A stretch of DNA of 64,000 bases from Chthonomonas sp. UBA2362 (GTDB taxonomy: Bacteria; Armatimonadota; Fimbriimonadia; Fimbriimonadales; Fimbriimonadaceae). Each line of letters starts with the position of its first letter. The stretch's first letter is position 1. The notes under the pieces were generated by a model. The model was not told where the DNA came from. It worked only from the letters and a program-made list of their open reading frames with translations, and made no database searches. Positions 52,082 to 60,243 of this stretch are shown piece after piece. Made by a program: the position numbers and the translations under genes. The DNA is taken from the NCBI GenBank assembly GCA_002344135.1, contig DDTO01000006.1, forward strand, positions 432,021-496,020, written 5' to 3'.

Positions 52082-54388
52082 ATGTCCGCTCCTTTCGACC
52101 CTGCGACCCTCAACCCCGAGCAGCTCGAGGCGGTGAATTGGGCGGGCGGGCCTCTCATGGTTTTCGCCGGCGCGGGCTCGGGCAAGACCCGAGTGATCAC
52201 TTGCCGGATCGCGCGGATCGTGGCGGAGGGGACGCGCGGAAGCCGCCTCCTTGCGGTCACCTTCACGAACAAAGCGGCCAACGAGATGCGCGAGCGCATC
52301 GAAGGGATGGTCGGCGTCGAGGCCCGCTACATGTGGCTGGGCACCTTTCATTCTATCTGTGCCCGTCTGCTCCGGATGGAAGGCGCTGCCATCGGACTCG
52401 ATACGAACTTCACGATCTACGACGACTCCGACCAGATGGGTCTGGTCAAAGAGATCCTCAAGGCGCTCGATCTCGAAGAGAAGTCGATCCAGCCGCGGTC
52501 GGTACTGGCCCACATCAGCCGCGCGAAGGAGCGCCTGATGTCCCCGGACGAGTATCGCCGGGAGGCCGCCGGATACATCGAGGAGCGCGTGGCCGACATC
52601 TTCACCGCCTACAACCGGCGGCTCGACGCCGCTCGGGCGATGGACTTCGACGACATCCTGCTTAACGCGGTGCGCCTGCTCGAGCAGAGCCGAGCGGTCC
52701 GGGAGAAGATTCAGGAGCGGTTCCTGCACGTCCTCGTCGACGAGTACCAGGACGTCAATTTGGCGCAATACAAGTTTGCCGGCCTCGTCTCCGGCAAGCA
52801 CCGTAATATCACGATCGTGGGTGACGACGATCAGTCGATTTATGCCTGGCGTGGAGCGGACGTCTCGCTCATGCTCCGGTTCGGCAGCGACTACCCCGAC
52901 GCGAAGGTGATCACGCTCAGCCAGAACTACCGCTCGACCCCGCAGATCCTCGAGGCCGCCCACGCGGTGATCCGCCACAATCGCACGCGAGCGGACAAGC
53001 GTCTTTGGACCGAGAACGCCGCCGGATCGCCGATCACCTTGAGCGAGGCAGGCACCGAGCACGACGAAGCGATGATGATTGCGGATCGCGTGATCCAGGA
53101 CGTGCGGGCCGGTCGCCGCCGCTACTCCGACTTCGCGCTGCTCTATCGGACCAACGCTCAGAGCCGGGTGGTGGAGGAAGCCTTCCTGACGATGCGCGTG
53201 CCTCACATTCTCGTGGGGGGGCAGCGGTTCTACGAGCGCAAGGAGATCAAAGACATGGTCGCCTACATGCGCCTGATCCTCAATCCGCGCGACGATGTCA
53301 GTTTCCGTCGCGTGATCAACGTGCCCGCCCGCTCGGTCGGGACGACGACACTCAAGGCGCTGGGCGCGCTCGCGACCCGCAAGGGAGTCGACCTCTGGGA
53401 AGCCGTCCGCGATCTCGAGTTTCAGCACGCTCTCTCGAAGAAGACACTCTTCGGCATCAAGCACTTCGTCGGCGTCATCGAGGAGGGCAGGCGAATCGCC
53501 GCCCAGGGCACGGTGACCGACGTGCTCCGGCACTTGCTCGACCGCTCGGGCTACATCGAGGAGCTGAAGATGCAGCGCACCGAGGAGGCTCAGAGCCGCC
53601 TGGAAAACCTGCAGGAGTTCCTCAGCGTGACGCAAGAGTACGACGAGGATCGGGAAGCGTTCGAGCCCGACGTGATCGGAGAAGGCTCGGCGACAGCGGT
53701 CGAAGACTCCCCGGCAAGGCACCTCTTCGACGTACCCGAGCCCCCGCCGGGTGAGGGAAGGTCGGCGCTCTCGGACTTTCTGGAGCAGGTGGCGCTCCAG
53801 TCGGACGTCGATGCCCTTCGCAACGAGGGAGACGCGGTGACCCTGATGACCCTTCACTCGGCGAAGGGACTGGAGTATCCGATCGTCTTCTTGCTCGGCT
53901 TGGAAGAGGGTGTCTTCCCGCACTCGCGCTCGCTCGGCGAGGAGGCCGAACTGGAGGAAGAGCGGCGGCTCTGCTACGTGGGCATCACCCGGGCGCGGGA
54001 GGAACTCCATCTGCTCTTCGCGCGTCGGCGGAATCTCTTCGGCCAGCCGAGCTTCAACCGCCAAAGTCGCTTCGTGGATGATCTCGCCCATCTCGCCCCC
54101 GAGTCGCTCACACCCACGAGTCGCCCGTTCGGGAGCCCGGAGCTTCGCACCGTTCGTCCTCAGCGATCGGGGACCTACACCGTCGTCGAGCCCGCCCCGA
54201 CCTTGCGTAAGCCGGATTGGGCGGCGCCGTTCGGTGTAGGCCAGCAGGTGAAACACCCCAAGTTTGGGATCGGAGTCGTCATCGCCTGCGGCCCCCTGAA
54301 GGGCGACGCCGAGGTGACGGTCGCCTTCCCGGGGATGACGGGTGTAAAGAAACTCGTGCAGAGCCTGGCAAAGCTGGAGGCGCTTTGA
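52082..54388 (+). CDS. pcrA: UvrD/PcrA family 3'-5' DNA helicase
   Basis: 768 residues with all SF1A motifs: LNPEQLEAVNW (Q motif), VFAGAGSGKTRVITCRIARI (I), AVTFTNKAANEMRERI (Ia), LGTFHSICARLLR, VDEYQDVNLAQYKF (II, DEYQ), IVGDDDQSIYAWRGAD (III), LSQNYRST, LMTLHSAKGLEYPIVFLLGL (V) and EERRLCYVGITRAREELHLL (VI). The C-terminus, GVGQQVKHPKFGIGVV, is the PcrA-type polymerase-binding Tudor-like domain. It unwinds DNA in excision repair and replication restart. Confidence 0.95.
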   Translation: MSAPFDPATLNPEQLEAVNWAGGPLMVFAGAGSGKTRVITCRIARIVAEGTRGSRLLAVTFTNKAANEMRERIEGMVGVEARYMWLGTFHSICARLLRMEGAAIGLDTNFTIYDDSDQMGLVKEILKALDLEEKSIQPRSVLAHISRAKERLMSPDEYRREAAGYIEERVADIFTAYNRRLDAARAMDFDDILLNAVRLLEQSRAVREKIQERFLHVLVDEYQDVNLAQYKFAGLVSGKHRNITIVGDDDQSIYAWRGADVSLMLRFGSDYPDAKVITLSQNYRSTPQILEAAHAVIRHNRTRADKRLWTENAAGSPITLSEAGTEHDEAMMIADRVIQDVRAGRRRYSDFALLYRTNAQSRVVEEAFLTMRVPHILVGGQRFYERKEIKDMVAYMRLILNPRDDVSFRRVINVPARSVGTTTLKALGALATRKGVDLWEAVRDLEFQHALSKKTLFGIKHFVGVIEEGRRIAAQGTVTDVLRHLLDRSGYIEELKMQRTEEAQSRLENLQEFLSVTQEYDEDREAFEPDVIGEGSATAVEDSPARHLFDVPEPPPGEGRSALSDFLEQVALQSDVDALRNEGDAVTLMTLHSAKGLEYPIVFLLGLEEGVFPHSRSLGEEAELEEERRLCYVGITRAREELHLLFARRRNLFGQPSFNRQSRFVDDLAHLAPESLTPTSRPFGSPELRTVRPQRSGTYTVVEPAPTLRKPDWAAPFGVGQQVKHPKFGIGVVIACGPLKGDAEVTVAFPGMTGVKKLVQSLAKLEAL

Positions 54389-54951
54389 GGGTTCCCGCCA
54401 CGGCGTTGGTTGTTCTGGGCTCACTGGCCGGGTGCGGATCGGGCGGGGAGGCGTTTTTTCCATTGGAGGTCGGGAATCGCTGGACGTACTCGGTTCGCGC
54501 CGGATTCCTGAGCCGCGTGGAGGACGTTCGGGTGGAGCGGGCTCTCTCCGTCGCGGACGCTCGCGGCTTCGAATTGACGGGACCGATGGGCGTCTCGCGC
54601 TTTGTTTGGAAGGAGGGCACCCTGCTTGCGGAGGATCTTCCCGGTACGCGGTTCAGCCCGGCCGTGCCCCTTCTCGTCGGCGGTTCGGTCAAGGCGAGCC
54701 GCAATTGGCGAGGCATCGTGCGCACGATGGCGGGGGAGCGCGAGGCGCGCGGGACGCTCGTCCAGGCAAGCGATTCCCTGACGATCGCCGGGCGAGGCTA
54801 CGATACGCGCCGAACGACCCTCACCGTGGAAGGCCTCGGTCCTCGCCTCGAACTGCAGAGTTGGTTTGCGGAGGGGATCGGTCTGCTTCGCCAGGAGCAG
54901 CGGATTGGAGACCAGCTCGTCCGCTCTGTCGAGTACTTGGCGGGCCCGTGA
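54385..54951 (+). CDS. Small lipoprotein, TTG start overlapping uvrD
   Basis: 188 residues. The start is TTG 54385, which shares four bases (TTGA) with the uvrD stop and has GCTGGAGG 4 bases upstream. The N-terminus is a lipoprotein signal with lipobox LAGC (Cys17). The body is beta-rich: FFPLEVGNRWTYSVRAGF is the start of a domain common in small lipoproteins, and the C-terminus reads FAEGIGLLRQEQRIGDQLVR. No specific family or function; translationally coupled to uvrD. Confidence 0.75.
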   Translation: MRVPATALVVLGSLAGCGSGGEAFFPLEVGNRWTYSVRAGFLSRVEDVRVERALSVADARGFELTGPMGVSRFVWKEGTLLAEDLPGTRFSPAVPLLVGGSVKASRNWRGIVRTMAGEREARGTLVQASDSLTIAGRGYDTRRTTLTVEGLGPRLELQSWFAEGIGLLRQEQRIGDQLVRSVEYLAGP

Positions 54952-54976
54952 GTTGTGCCGCTCCGCTGGCGGCGAG

Positions 54977-54982
54977 TAGAGT
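54977..54982 (+). promoter_or_regulatory. -10 box (TAGAGT) of the c-heme protein gene
   Basis: TAGAGT ends 6 bases before the ATG at 54989. Confidence 0.35.
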
Positions 54983-54988
54983 CTACAG

Positions 54989-56401
54989 ATGCTTCGCTGG
55001 TCGATCTTCGTTTCCACCTCGGTCCTGTTCGGCATCGGCGTCCTAACGGACGCCCAGACGAAACAGAACCCCGGCAACACGTTCGTGATCGAGGACATCT
55101 CGACGAACTTGGGCTACCTTCGCGACGAGAACATCCTGCTCGGGTTTGTCGCAGTCGGCGACTGGGCGGCCACGCGCCGACACTCGTGGAACCTCTGGGC
55201 AGCGATGACCGCACCTTCGAAATCGGTCTGGAACGGCCAGCGTGTTCCCATTTGGCTCACGTGGTACTCGGTCACCGAGGTGTACGAGCCCGGTCCGAAG
55301 CCACCGAAGGACCGAGACTTGGCGCTGTACTATCACCGGCCGATTCAGGCGATCCTCAGCAATCCGGAAGGGAAGAGCCCATCGTCGAGCCTCTTCGCGT
55401 TCGTGAAGTACAACCGCGCCGCGGCCGAGTTCGTCTGGCAGAATAAGTATCACCTTCGAAGGACCCTCGACGACCTCCAAGCTCGGTTCGACAAGGATAA
55501 CCGCCCCATCGATGAAAGGACGATCAAGCCGTTCCCGCGCCAGGCGATCGCCACCAAGCCGGTGTTTTGGCTGGTCAAGAACTCGAAGAGCCCGCAATCC
55601 CAGCGCGGCCTGACGGTGCTGCCCTATTGGGATCCGAAGTACCCGGCGCCTGCCGGCGGTGTGACGCCCGATCATCGGACCTGGACGAAGTGCGTCGCGA
55701 TCGACCCCGACCGCCGCTATCCGGAAGGATCGGTGCAGGAAGTCGTCCACGACGGACGGAAGATAACGGCCAAGGTCGTCTACCTCGATCGCTTCTACTC
55801 GATCACCCTTCGAGACAAGGTGGAGGTTGCAGCGGTGAAGACGATGGCCCTCCAGTTGAGTGGATCGGGAGGCGAGCAAGAGCGGATGATCACTGACCCG
55901 AATAACGTGCCCGAGATCGGGGACGCGGTGATCCTTCTGGCGATGCACGTCACCACGAAGGAGATCGACAACTGGACCTTCCAGACCTATTGGTGGCTGC
56001 CGGACGCTAACGATCCGACCTTCGGATACGACCGCCCCTCCACCGTCAAGGGCGTCTGGCGCAACTATGTCATGTGCAACGCATGGAGCCCGGAGTCTCC
56101 GCGCTTACCCGACGGCGGCTATCACGTCTGCTTTAACCCCTATCTAGAAACCGACCTAGGGCCAACCAAACCTTACGTCCTGGACGGGAAGAACATGCCG
56201 GCCGACCCCATGGCGGGGACGCGGAGCAACTGCATGAACTGCCACAACCGGGCGGGATATCCGGCCTTTTCCTCGGCCCCGGGCTCGGCGAATATGGGTC
56301 AAGTCGCCAACGACGGCTTCAGGCCGCCGAACGATCCGTATTTTTCGAAGATGACGAAGACGGACCTCTTCTGGTCCATCCCCCTTCACGCCGGGAAGTA
56401 G
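54989..56401 (+). CDS. Secreted protein with one c-type heme motif, unknown family
   Basis: 470 residues. N-terminal signal (MLRWSIFVSTSVLFGIGVLT). Near the C-terminus NCMNCHNRAG (Cys415, Cys418, His419) is a covalent heme attachment site, embedded in a segment rich in Asn/Gly/Pro. The 400 residues before it have no recognised domain but contain many Trp/Tyr (WLTWYSVTEVYEPGPKPPKD, WTFQTYWWLPDANDPTFGYD). Such an N-terminal beta/helical domain with a single C-terminal heme suggests an electron-transfer or oxidative enzyme in the envelope. The stop is 3 bases from that of the convergent ATPase gene. Confidence 0.65.
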   Translation: MLRWSIFVSTSVLFGIGVLTDAQTKQNPGNTFVIEDISTNLGYLRDENILLGFVAVGDWAATRRHSWNLWAAMTAPSKSVWNGQRVPIWLTWYSVTEVYEPGPKPPKDRDLALYYHRPIQAILSNPEGKSPSSSLFAFVKYNRAAAEFVWQNKYHLRRTLDDLQARFDKDNRPIDERTIKPFPRQAIATKPVFWLVKNSKSPQSQRGLTVLPYWDPKYPAPAGGVTPDHRTWTKCVAIDPDRRYPEGSVQEVVHDGRKITAKVVYLDRFYSITLRDKVEVAAVKTMALQLSGSGGEQERMITDPNNVPEIGDAVILLAMHVTTKEIDNWTFQTYWWLPDANDPTFGYDRPSTVKGVWRNYVMCNAWSPESPRLPDGGYHVCFNPYLETDLGPTKPYVLDGKNMPADPMAGTRSNCMNCHNRAGYPAFSSAPGSANMGQVANDGFRPPNDPYFSKMTKTDLFWSIPLHAGK

Positions 56402-56404
56402 GCG

Positions 56405-57679
56405 TTACTCGACCGCCTGGGTGTAGACGGCCTTGAGCACTTCATCCGGAGTGGTCCAGCCGTTGAGGACCTTGTGCTTACCGTCGTCGAGCATGGTCCG
56501 GTAACCCTGCTTTCGCGCAGCGACCATGAGTTCCTGGAAGTCGACGTTCTTCGCGATGGCGAAGCGAAACTCGGGCGAGCCGAGGATGAGCTCGAACACG
56601 CCGATTCGACCCTTGAAGCCGGTGCCCTTGCAGTCGGCGCAGCCCTTGCCGCGGACGAACTTCGCGCCCTCGCGCTCTTCGGGCTTGACGCCGAGCATTT
56701 CGAGTTCCTCGGGATCGGGCGTATACATTTCCCGACACTTCGGGCAATTCAGTCGGACGAGGCGCTGCGCGAGAACAGCGACGAGAACGCCCGCGATCAA
56801 GTAGGGCTCGGCGTCCATGTCGACCATTCGTCCGATGGTTTCCACCGCGTTGTTCGTGTGGAGTGTGCTCAGAACCAAGTGACCGGTGAGGCCCGCCTGG
56901 ATGCCGATCGCGAGCGACTCGGGGTCGCGCATTTCGCCGACCATCATGACGTCGGGGTCTTGCCGCAAGAACGTCCGCATTACGCTGGGGAACGTCAGCT
57001 TCTCCGTCACCTGAACCTGGGCGATGTTGTGGTCATACTCGTACTCGATCGGATCCTCGACGGTGACGATGTTTCGTCGTTTGGAATCGAGCTGATTGAG
57101 GCTGGCGTAAAGCGTCGAGGTCTTTCCCGAGCCCGTCGGGCCGGTGACCAGGATTAGGCCGTATGGAACCTGAATGGCCCGGCTCCAGCGCATCAGGACG
57201 TCTTCCGGCATGCCCAGCTTCGGCAGTTCGACCTTCATCGACTGCGGGTCGAGAAGCCGCATGACCATCTTTTCGCCGTTCAGGCAGGGGATGCAGGAGG
57301 CGCGAGCCGAGAGCCGCCGGCCGGTGTACTCCATGTCGATGCGACCGTCCTGGGCCTCGCGCTGCTCGTCGATCCTCATGCCCGCCGCCAGCTTGAGACG
57401 GGCAATCACGTTGGCGGCTTGTTCGGGCGGCAGCTGCCCCGTCTCGTGGAGGACGCCGTCTTGCCGGAACCGGATCCGAAGCTGATCTCGCTCCGGCTGC
57501 AGGTGGATGTCGCTGCTGCCCGTGTCGAGCGCGTTCATGAAGATGTTGTCCACGATTCCCACCGCGAGAGAGGACATCTCGTTGCCTCCCATGTCGCGAG
57601 TGACGCCCGCCTCGCGGAGAATCAGTCGAAAGCGCTTGCCGGCGCCGAAGTTAGTCTGGGATTGATCGACGAATGCCAT
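56405..57679 (-). CDS. GspE/PilB-like secretion ATPase, short N-terminus
   Basis: 424 residues; usual PilB/GspE proteins are 500-570. It has the N2 domain (DIHLQPERDQLRIRFRQDG), Walker A GPTGSGKTSTLYASLNQL, the Asp box (NIVTVEDPIEYEY), Walker B with LRQDPDVMMVGEMRDPESLA, the His box GHLVLSTLHTNNAVETIGRM, and the zinc motif C-x2-C...C-x2-C (CPKC, CADC). The N-terminal MshEN/N1 domain that couples to the platform is missing, and only about 35 residues precede N2. It would power pilus or type II secretion assembly. No pilC or pilT gene lies nearby. TACAAT lies 11 bases before the ATG. Confidence 0.9.
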   Translation of the reverse strand: MAFVDQSQTNFGAGKRFRLILREAGVTRDMGGNEMSSLAVGIVDNIFMNALDTGSSDIHLQPERDQLRIRFRQDGVLHETGQLPPEQAANVIARLKLAAGMRIDEQREAQDGRIDMEYTGRRLSARASCIPCLNGEKMVMRLLDPQSMKVELPKLGMPEDVLMRWSRAIQVPYGLILVTGPTGSGKTSTLYASLNQLDSKRRNIVTVEDPIEYEYDHNIAQVQVTEKLTFPSVMRTFLRQDPDVMMVGEMRDPESLAIGIQAGLTGHLVLSTLHTNNAVETIGRMVDMDAEPYLIAGVLVAVLAQRLVRLNCPKCREMYTPDPEELEMLGVKPEEREGAKFVRGKGCADCKGTGFKGRIGVFELILGSPEFRFAIAKNVDFQELMVAARKQGYRTMLDDGKHKVLNGWTTPDEVLKAVYTQAVE

Positions 57680-57690
57680 GAGTCCGCTCT

Positions 57691-57734
57691 ATTGTAGGCG
57701 ACGGCGGGGGCGTCGCGAGTAGTTCGGCTACAAT
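57691..57734. promoter_or_regulatory. Divergent promoters, TACAAT on both strands
   Basis: 57691-57696 on the minus strand (11 bases before the ATPase ATG) and 57729-57734 on the plus strand (8 bases before the esterase ATG). Both boxes lie in a 63-base gap and neither start has a Shine-Dalgarno sequence. Confidence 0.55.
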
Positions 57735-57742
57735 CCCCGGGC

Positions 57743-58504
57743 ATGATCGTATTGCCGAATCAGGAATACGCGCGTCCTTCGGGGCTCCCGCTCGCCTACG
57801 ACCTGATTCGACCCGACAGCGGTGTGCCTCCTCTCGTTATCTTCATCCACGGCGGCGGGTGGATCAGCGGAGACCGAAGCATGTACCGAGACGAGGCGAT
57901 CTGGCTGGCCGATAAGGGGTACGCCTGCGCCTTGGTCGACTACCGCCTCGCCCCGCTCCACCCTTATCCGGCCGCCGTCGAGGATGTTTCCACCTTCCTC
58001 GCTTATGCGCGGCGCGAGCACGAAGAACTCCAGATCGATCCAGCGCGGATCGTCGCGATAGGGAACAGCGCCGGTGGGCACCTCGCCTCGATGCTGGGCG
58101 TCTTCGGTCCTGACCGGGCAAACGCAGTCGTGAGCATCTCGGGGATCAGCGATCTTACGAACCCCGAGGACGCCCATCTGCCCATCGCGATGGCCTTCCT
58201 CGAGCAGTTCATGGGATGCTCCTACCTCGGCAATGAGGACCGATGGCGGGAAGCCAGCCCCATCGCGCACGTCTCGCCGGAGTCGCCGCCCTTCCTCGTC
58301 ATGCATGGCGATCTGGACGACATCGTCCCGCTCGCGCAGAGCGAGCGTTTTCGCGACGCCCTCTTGGCGCAAGGGGTGCCCGTCGAATTCGTTCGGTTCG
58401 GCGGCGAAGGTCACAGCTTCACCTGGGACGGCTGGACGAGGATTCGAGAGCGCTACCTCGGCTATATAGAAGAAATCTTCGGCCATTCCCCCTCACGCCA
58501 GTGA
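57743..58504 (+). CDS. Alpha/beta-hydrolase, HSL-type esterase
   Basis: 253 residues. Oxyanion motif VIFIHGGGWISGDRSM, nucleophile elbow IGNSAGGHLASM (Ser), acid in HGDLDDIVPLAQSE (Asp) and base in GGEGHSFTWDG (His) form the full catalytic set of the hormone-sensitive-lipase-like carboxylesterases. The cap region is short. The last residues (HSPSRQ) and the stop are encoded inside a family B hairpin repeat, so the natural C-terminus may have been changed by it. Cytoplasmic; substrate unknown. Confidence 0.9.
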   Translation: MIVLPNQEYARPSGLPLAYDLIRPDSGVPPLVIFIHGGGWISGDRSMYRDEAIWLADKGYACALVDYRLAPLHPYPAAVEDVSTFLAYARREHEELQIDPARIVAIGNSAGGHLASMLGVFGPDRANAVVSISGISDLTNPEDAHLPIAMAFLEQFMGCSYLGNEDRWREASPIAHVSPESPPFLVMHGDLDDIVPLAQSERFRDALLAQGVPVEFVRFGGEGHSFTWDGWTRIRERYLGYIEEIFGHSPSRQ

Positions 58505-58634
58505 GGGGAAGACGCGTACGCTTCGAGCGATTTCTCCCCCTCAGGCACGGGCTGCGCCCGGCCATATCCCCCTCACGCCAGTGAGGGGGACCTTCGCCGC
58601 GCCGCAAGCGCGTGCGAAGAGGGGGAGTAATCCC
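58488..58634. repeat. Dispersed hairpin repeat (family B), two partial copies
   Basis: CCCCTCACGCCAGTGAGGGG (58489-58508) and CCCCCTCACGCCAGTGAGGGGG (58568-58589) are strong hairpins. 58535-58591 (CTCCCCCTCAGGCACGGGCT...CCCGGCCATAT...) is the inverted counterpart of 45689-45752. The first hairpin contains the stop codon of the esterase gene. Confidence 0.75.
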
Positions 58635-58690
58635 CGCAGACGCGTGCAATGGGGGGAACAACTCGCCCCACCAGCGCGACCAGCCATCCC

Positions 58691-59500
58691 TTAGTCGGTC
58701 GTCATCCGGAACTTCATCGTCATCTTGATCTTCTGTTCCGGCTGTTGCATCTGCACTTCGGCCTCGCCCTTGACCGGCCAGCCGTTTGTCTTATCGAACC
58801 ATAGCCGCATCGGCTGCGTATTTGTGACGTTTGGGTTGTCCTTGAAGTCGAGCAGGAGGACAACACAGTCCTTGCCGTTCACGTTCTCCATCTTCTCGAA
58901 GGTGTAGTGAGCAGTCACCTTCTCCCCGGTGAACTCCGTCTCCGACGTCCATGTATCGCCGACCTTGATCGCCTTCTCTGGGAAGACGACGGACATCGGG
59001 TTGCTTTCCGGCTTGTCCGCGTCGGCGTGCGTCGACTTGTGGAGTTCGTCGTAGACCTTGGTTTCGGTCTTGCCCTTTTCGGTCTTGGCCATCTGGTCGG
59101 CTTGCTGGCTCAGGACGCCTGTGCCGGAGGCGTTGAACTCAAGGTTCGTATCCTTGACTGTGAACTTGCCGTCCTTGACCTCGGTGATCTCCTGCTCGTT
59201 GACCGCCTCGACCTTCATGGTCTGCGGACCTTCGATCATCTTCTTCTGCTCCGCAGGGACGTTGGGGTCGCTGGCGAGCGCGGAGAAATCAGCGTCGGCC
59301 TCCATGCTCACGGTCATCTTGAACTTGTCGCCTGCCTCGCCCTTGAAGCGTAGGGTGATTTCCTCGGCGGGGGCCGGCGTCGAGGAGCCGGTCGTGGTCT
59401 TTGTGGTCGATCCCGTGCCTTCGGTTGTCGCGGCGTCGTCTTTCTTACATCCGATCGCGGCGACCAATAGCAGTGCCGCAATCCATCCGAACTTCTTCAT
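58691..59500 (-). CDS. Lipoprotein of unknown function
   Basis: 269 residues from ATG 59500, preceded by AGGAGGAAGG. Lipobox AIGC (Cys18), then a Thr/Ser-rich low-complexity linker of about 25 residues. The beta-rich body has RFKGEAGDKFKMTVSMEAD and IKVGDTWTSETEFTGEKVTA, a layout like DUF6263-type proteins and similar in style to the gene at 2115-3068. A TCACAAT box lies about 18 bases before the ATG. No partner or function visible. The frame continues upstream to 59767 but without a signal peptide, so that extension is rejected. Confidence 0.72.
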   Translation of the reverse strand: MKKFGWIAALLLVAAIGCKKDDAATTEGTGSTTKTTTGSSTPAPAEEITLRFKGEAGDKFKMTVSMEADADFSALASDPNVPAEQKKMIEGPQTMKVEAVNEQEITEVKDGKFTVKDTNLEFNASGTGVLSQQADQMAKTEKGKTETKVYDELHKSTHADADKPESNPMSVVFPEKAIKVGDTWTSETEFTGEKVTAHYTFEKMENVNGKDCVVLLLDFKDNPNVTNTQPMRLWFDKTNGWPVKGEAEVQMQQPEQKIKMTMKFRMTTD

Positions 59501-59551
59501 TTCCTTCCTCCTAGGCCCGCTATTGTGACCGTTTTCAAGGTCCCAATCGAC

Positions 59552-59557
59552 TAGAAT
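59552..59557 (+). promoter_or_regulatory. -10 box (TAGAAT) of the zinc-ribbon gene
   Basis: TAGAAT ends 5 bases before the ATG at 59563. Confidence 0.4.
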
Positions 59558-59562
59558 GCGGC

Positions 59563-60032
59563 ATGGTGCGGAAGGGAAGCTTCCATTGCCCGCACTGCAG
59601 GGCGCGTCTCGGGTCCGATTTGCAGAAGTGCGCGGCTTGTGGGGCCGTGTTGGCGGCCCCGAGCCTCTTCGCCGACCAAAATCACGACCCGAGGCCGGAT
59701 TGGCGGGAATGGTCATTTTCGGTCGTCGCGATCGTCTGGCTCGCGGCGATCGGTGTGACCGCCCCATATCGCGGCTCCTGTTCGCGGGAGGATTCTCCTA
59801 CGCCGGCTGGTTCATGGCCTTTGCGGCGCTCTTTTGCACCGTCACGATCCTCCTTCGCTGGGACCTGATTTATGGCGCGGTTAAGTTCATCGTGGCGCTC
59901 GGCTCGATACGTGGGTTCTTGGTTCTCATGGCTGCACGGTACGAAGGCCAGGCGTTTTGGATGGTCGCGGGCGCGGGCCTCATAGCGCTGTCAGCGATTC
60001 TCGCCTACATTGTTCACTTTCACGACGACTGA
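59563..60032 (+). CDS. Zinc-ribbon membrane protein, apparent single-base frameshift
   Basis: The first frame encodes FHCPHCRARLGSDLQKCAACG, a C-x2-C...C-x2-C zinc ribbon, and one membrane helix (WSFSVVAIVWLAAIGV), then turns into low-quality Ser/Arg/Pro sequence and stops at 59868. A second frame, good only after about 59763, encodes SRLLFAGGFSYAGWFMAFAA and two more helices to 60032. Adding one C to the CCCC run at 59762-59765 joins them into one protein of about 156 residues (zinc ribbon plus three or four helices). Either a sequence error or a real frameshift. No family recognised. Confidence 0.55.
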
Positions 60033-60243
60033 GTAAGGCCCCGCGTCCCTTCAGCGTCTTCTCTGCGCCGAAGGTGGTGAGGAGATCGGGTGACGACTGC
60101 GAGGCGTTTGCGTTCTGAACCGTCTTACCCCCGCGCCGAACGGGCGCGGTTCGCCGGGTGAACCCGTGCGGCAGGGCAACATGTTACGCCTGCTTCGCGT
60201 GCGCTCCTGCGCTCCTACCCGCCCAAAAGGGGTGCCGAGGCGC

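Noticed and set aside
52064..54463. 799-residue open frame antisense to uvrD
   Set aside because: GC-rich codon bias leaves the opposite strand open; composition is His/Arg/Val-rich without domains, while the uvrD motifs are perfect.
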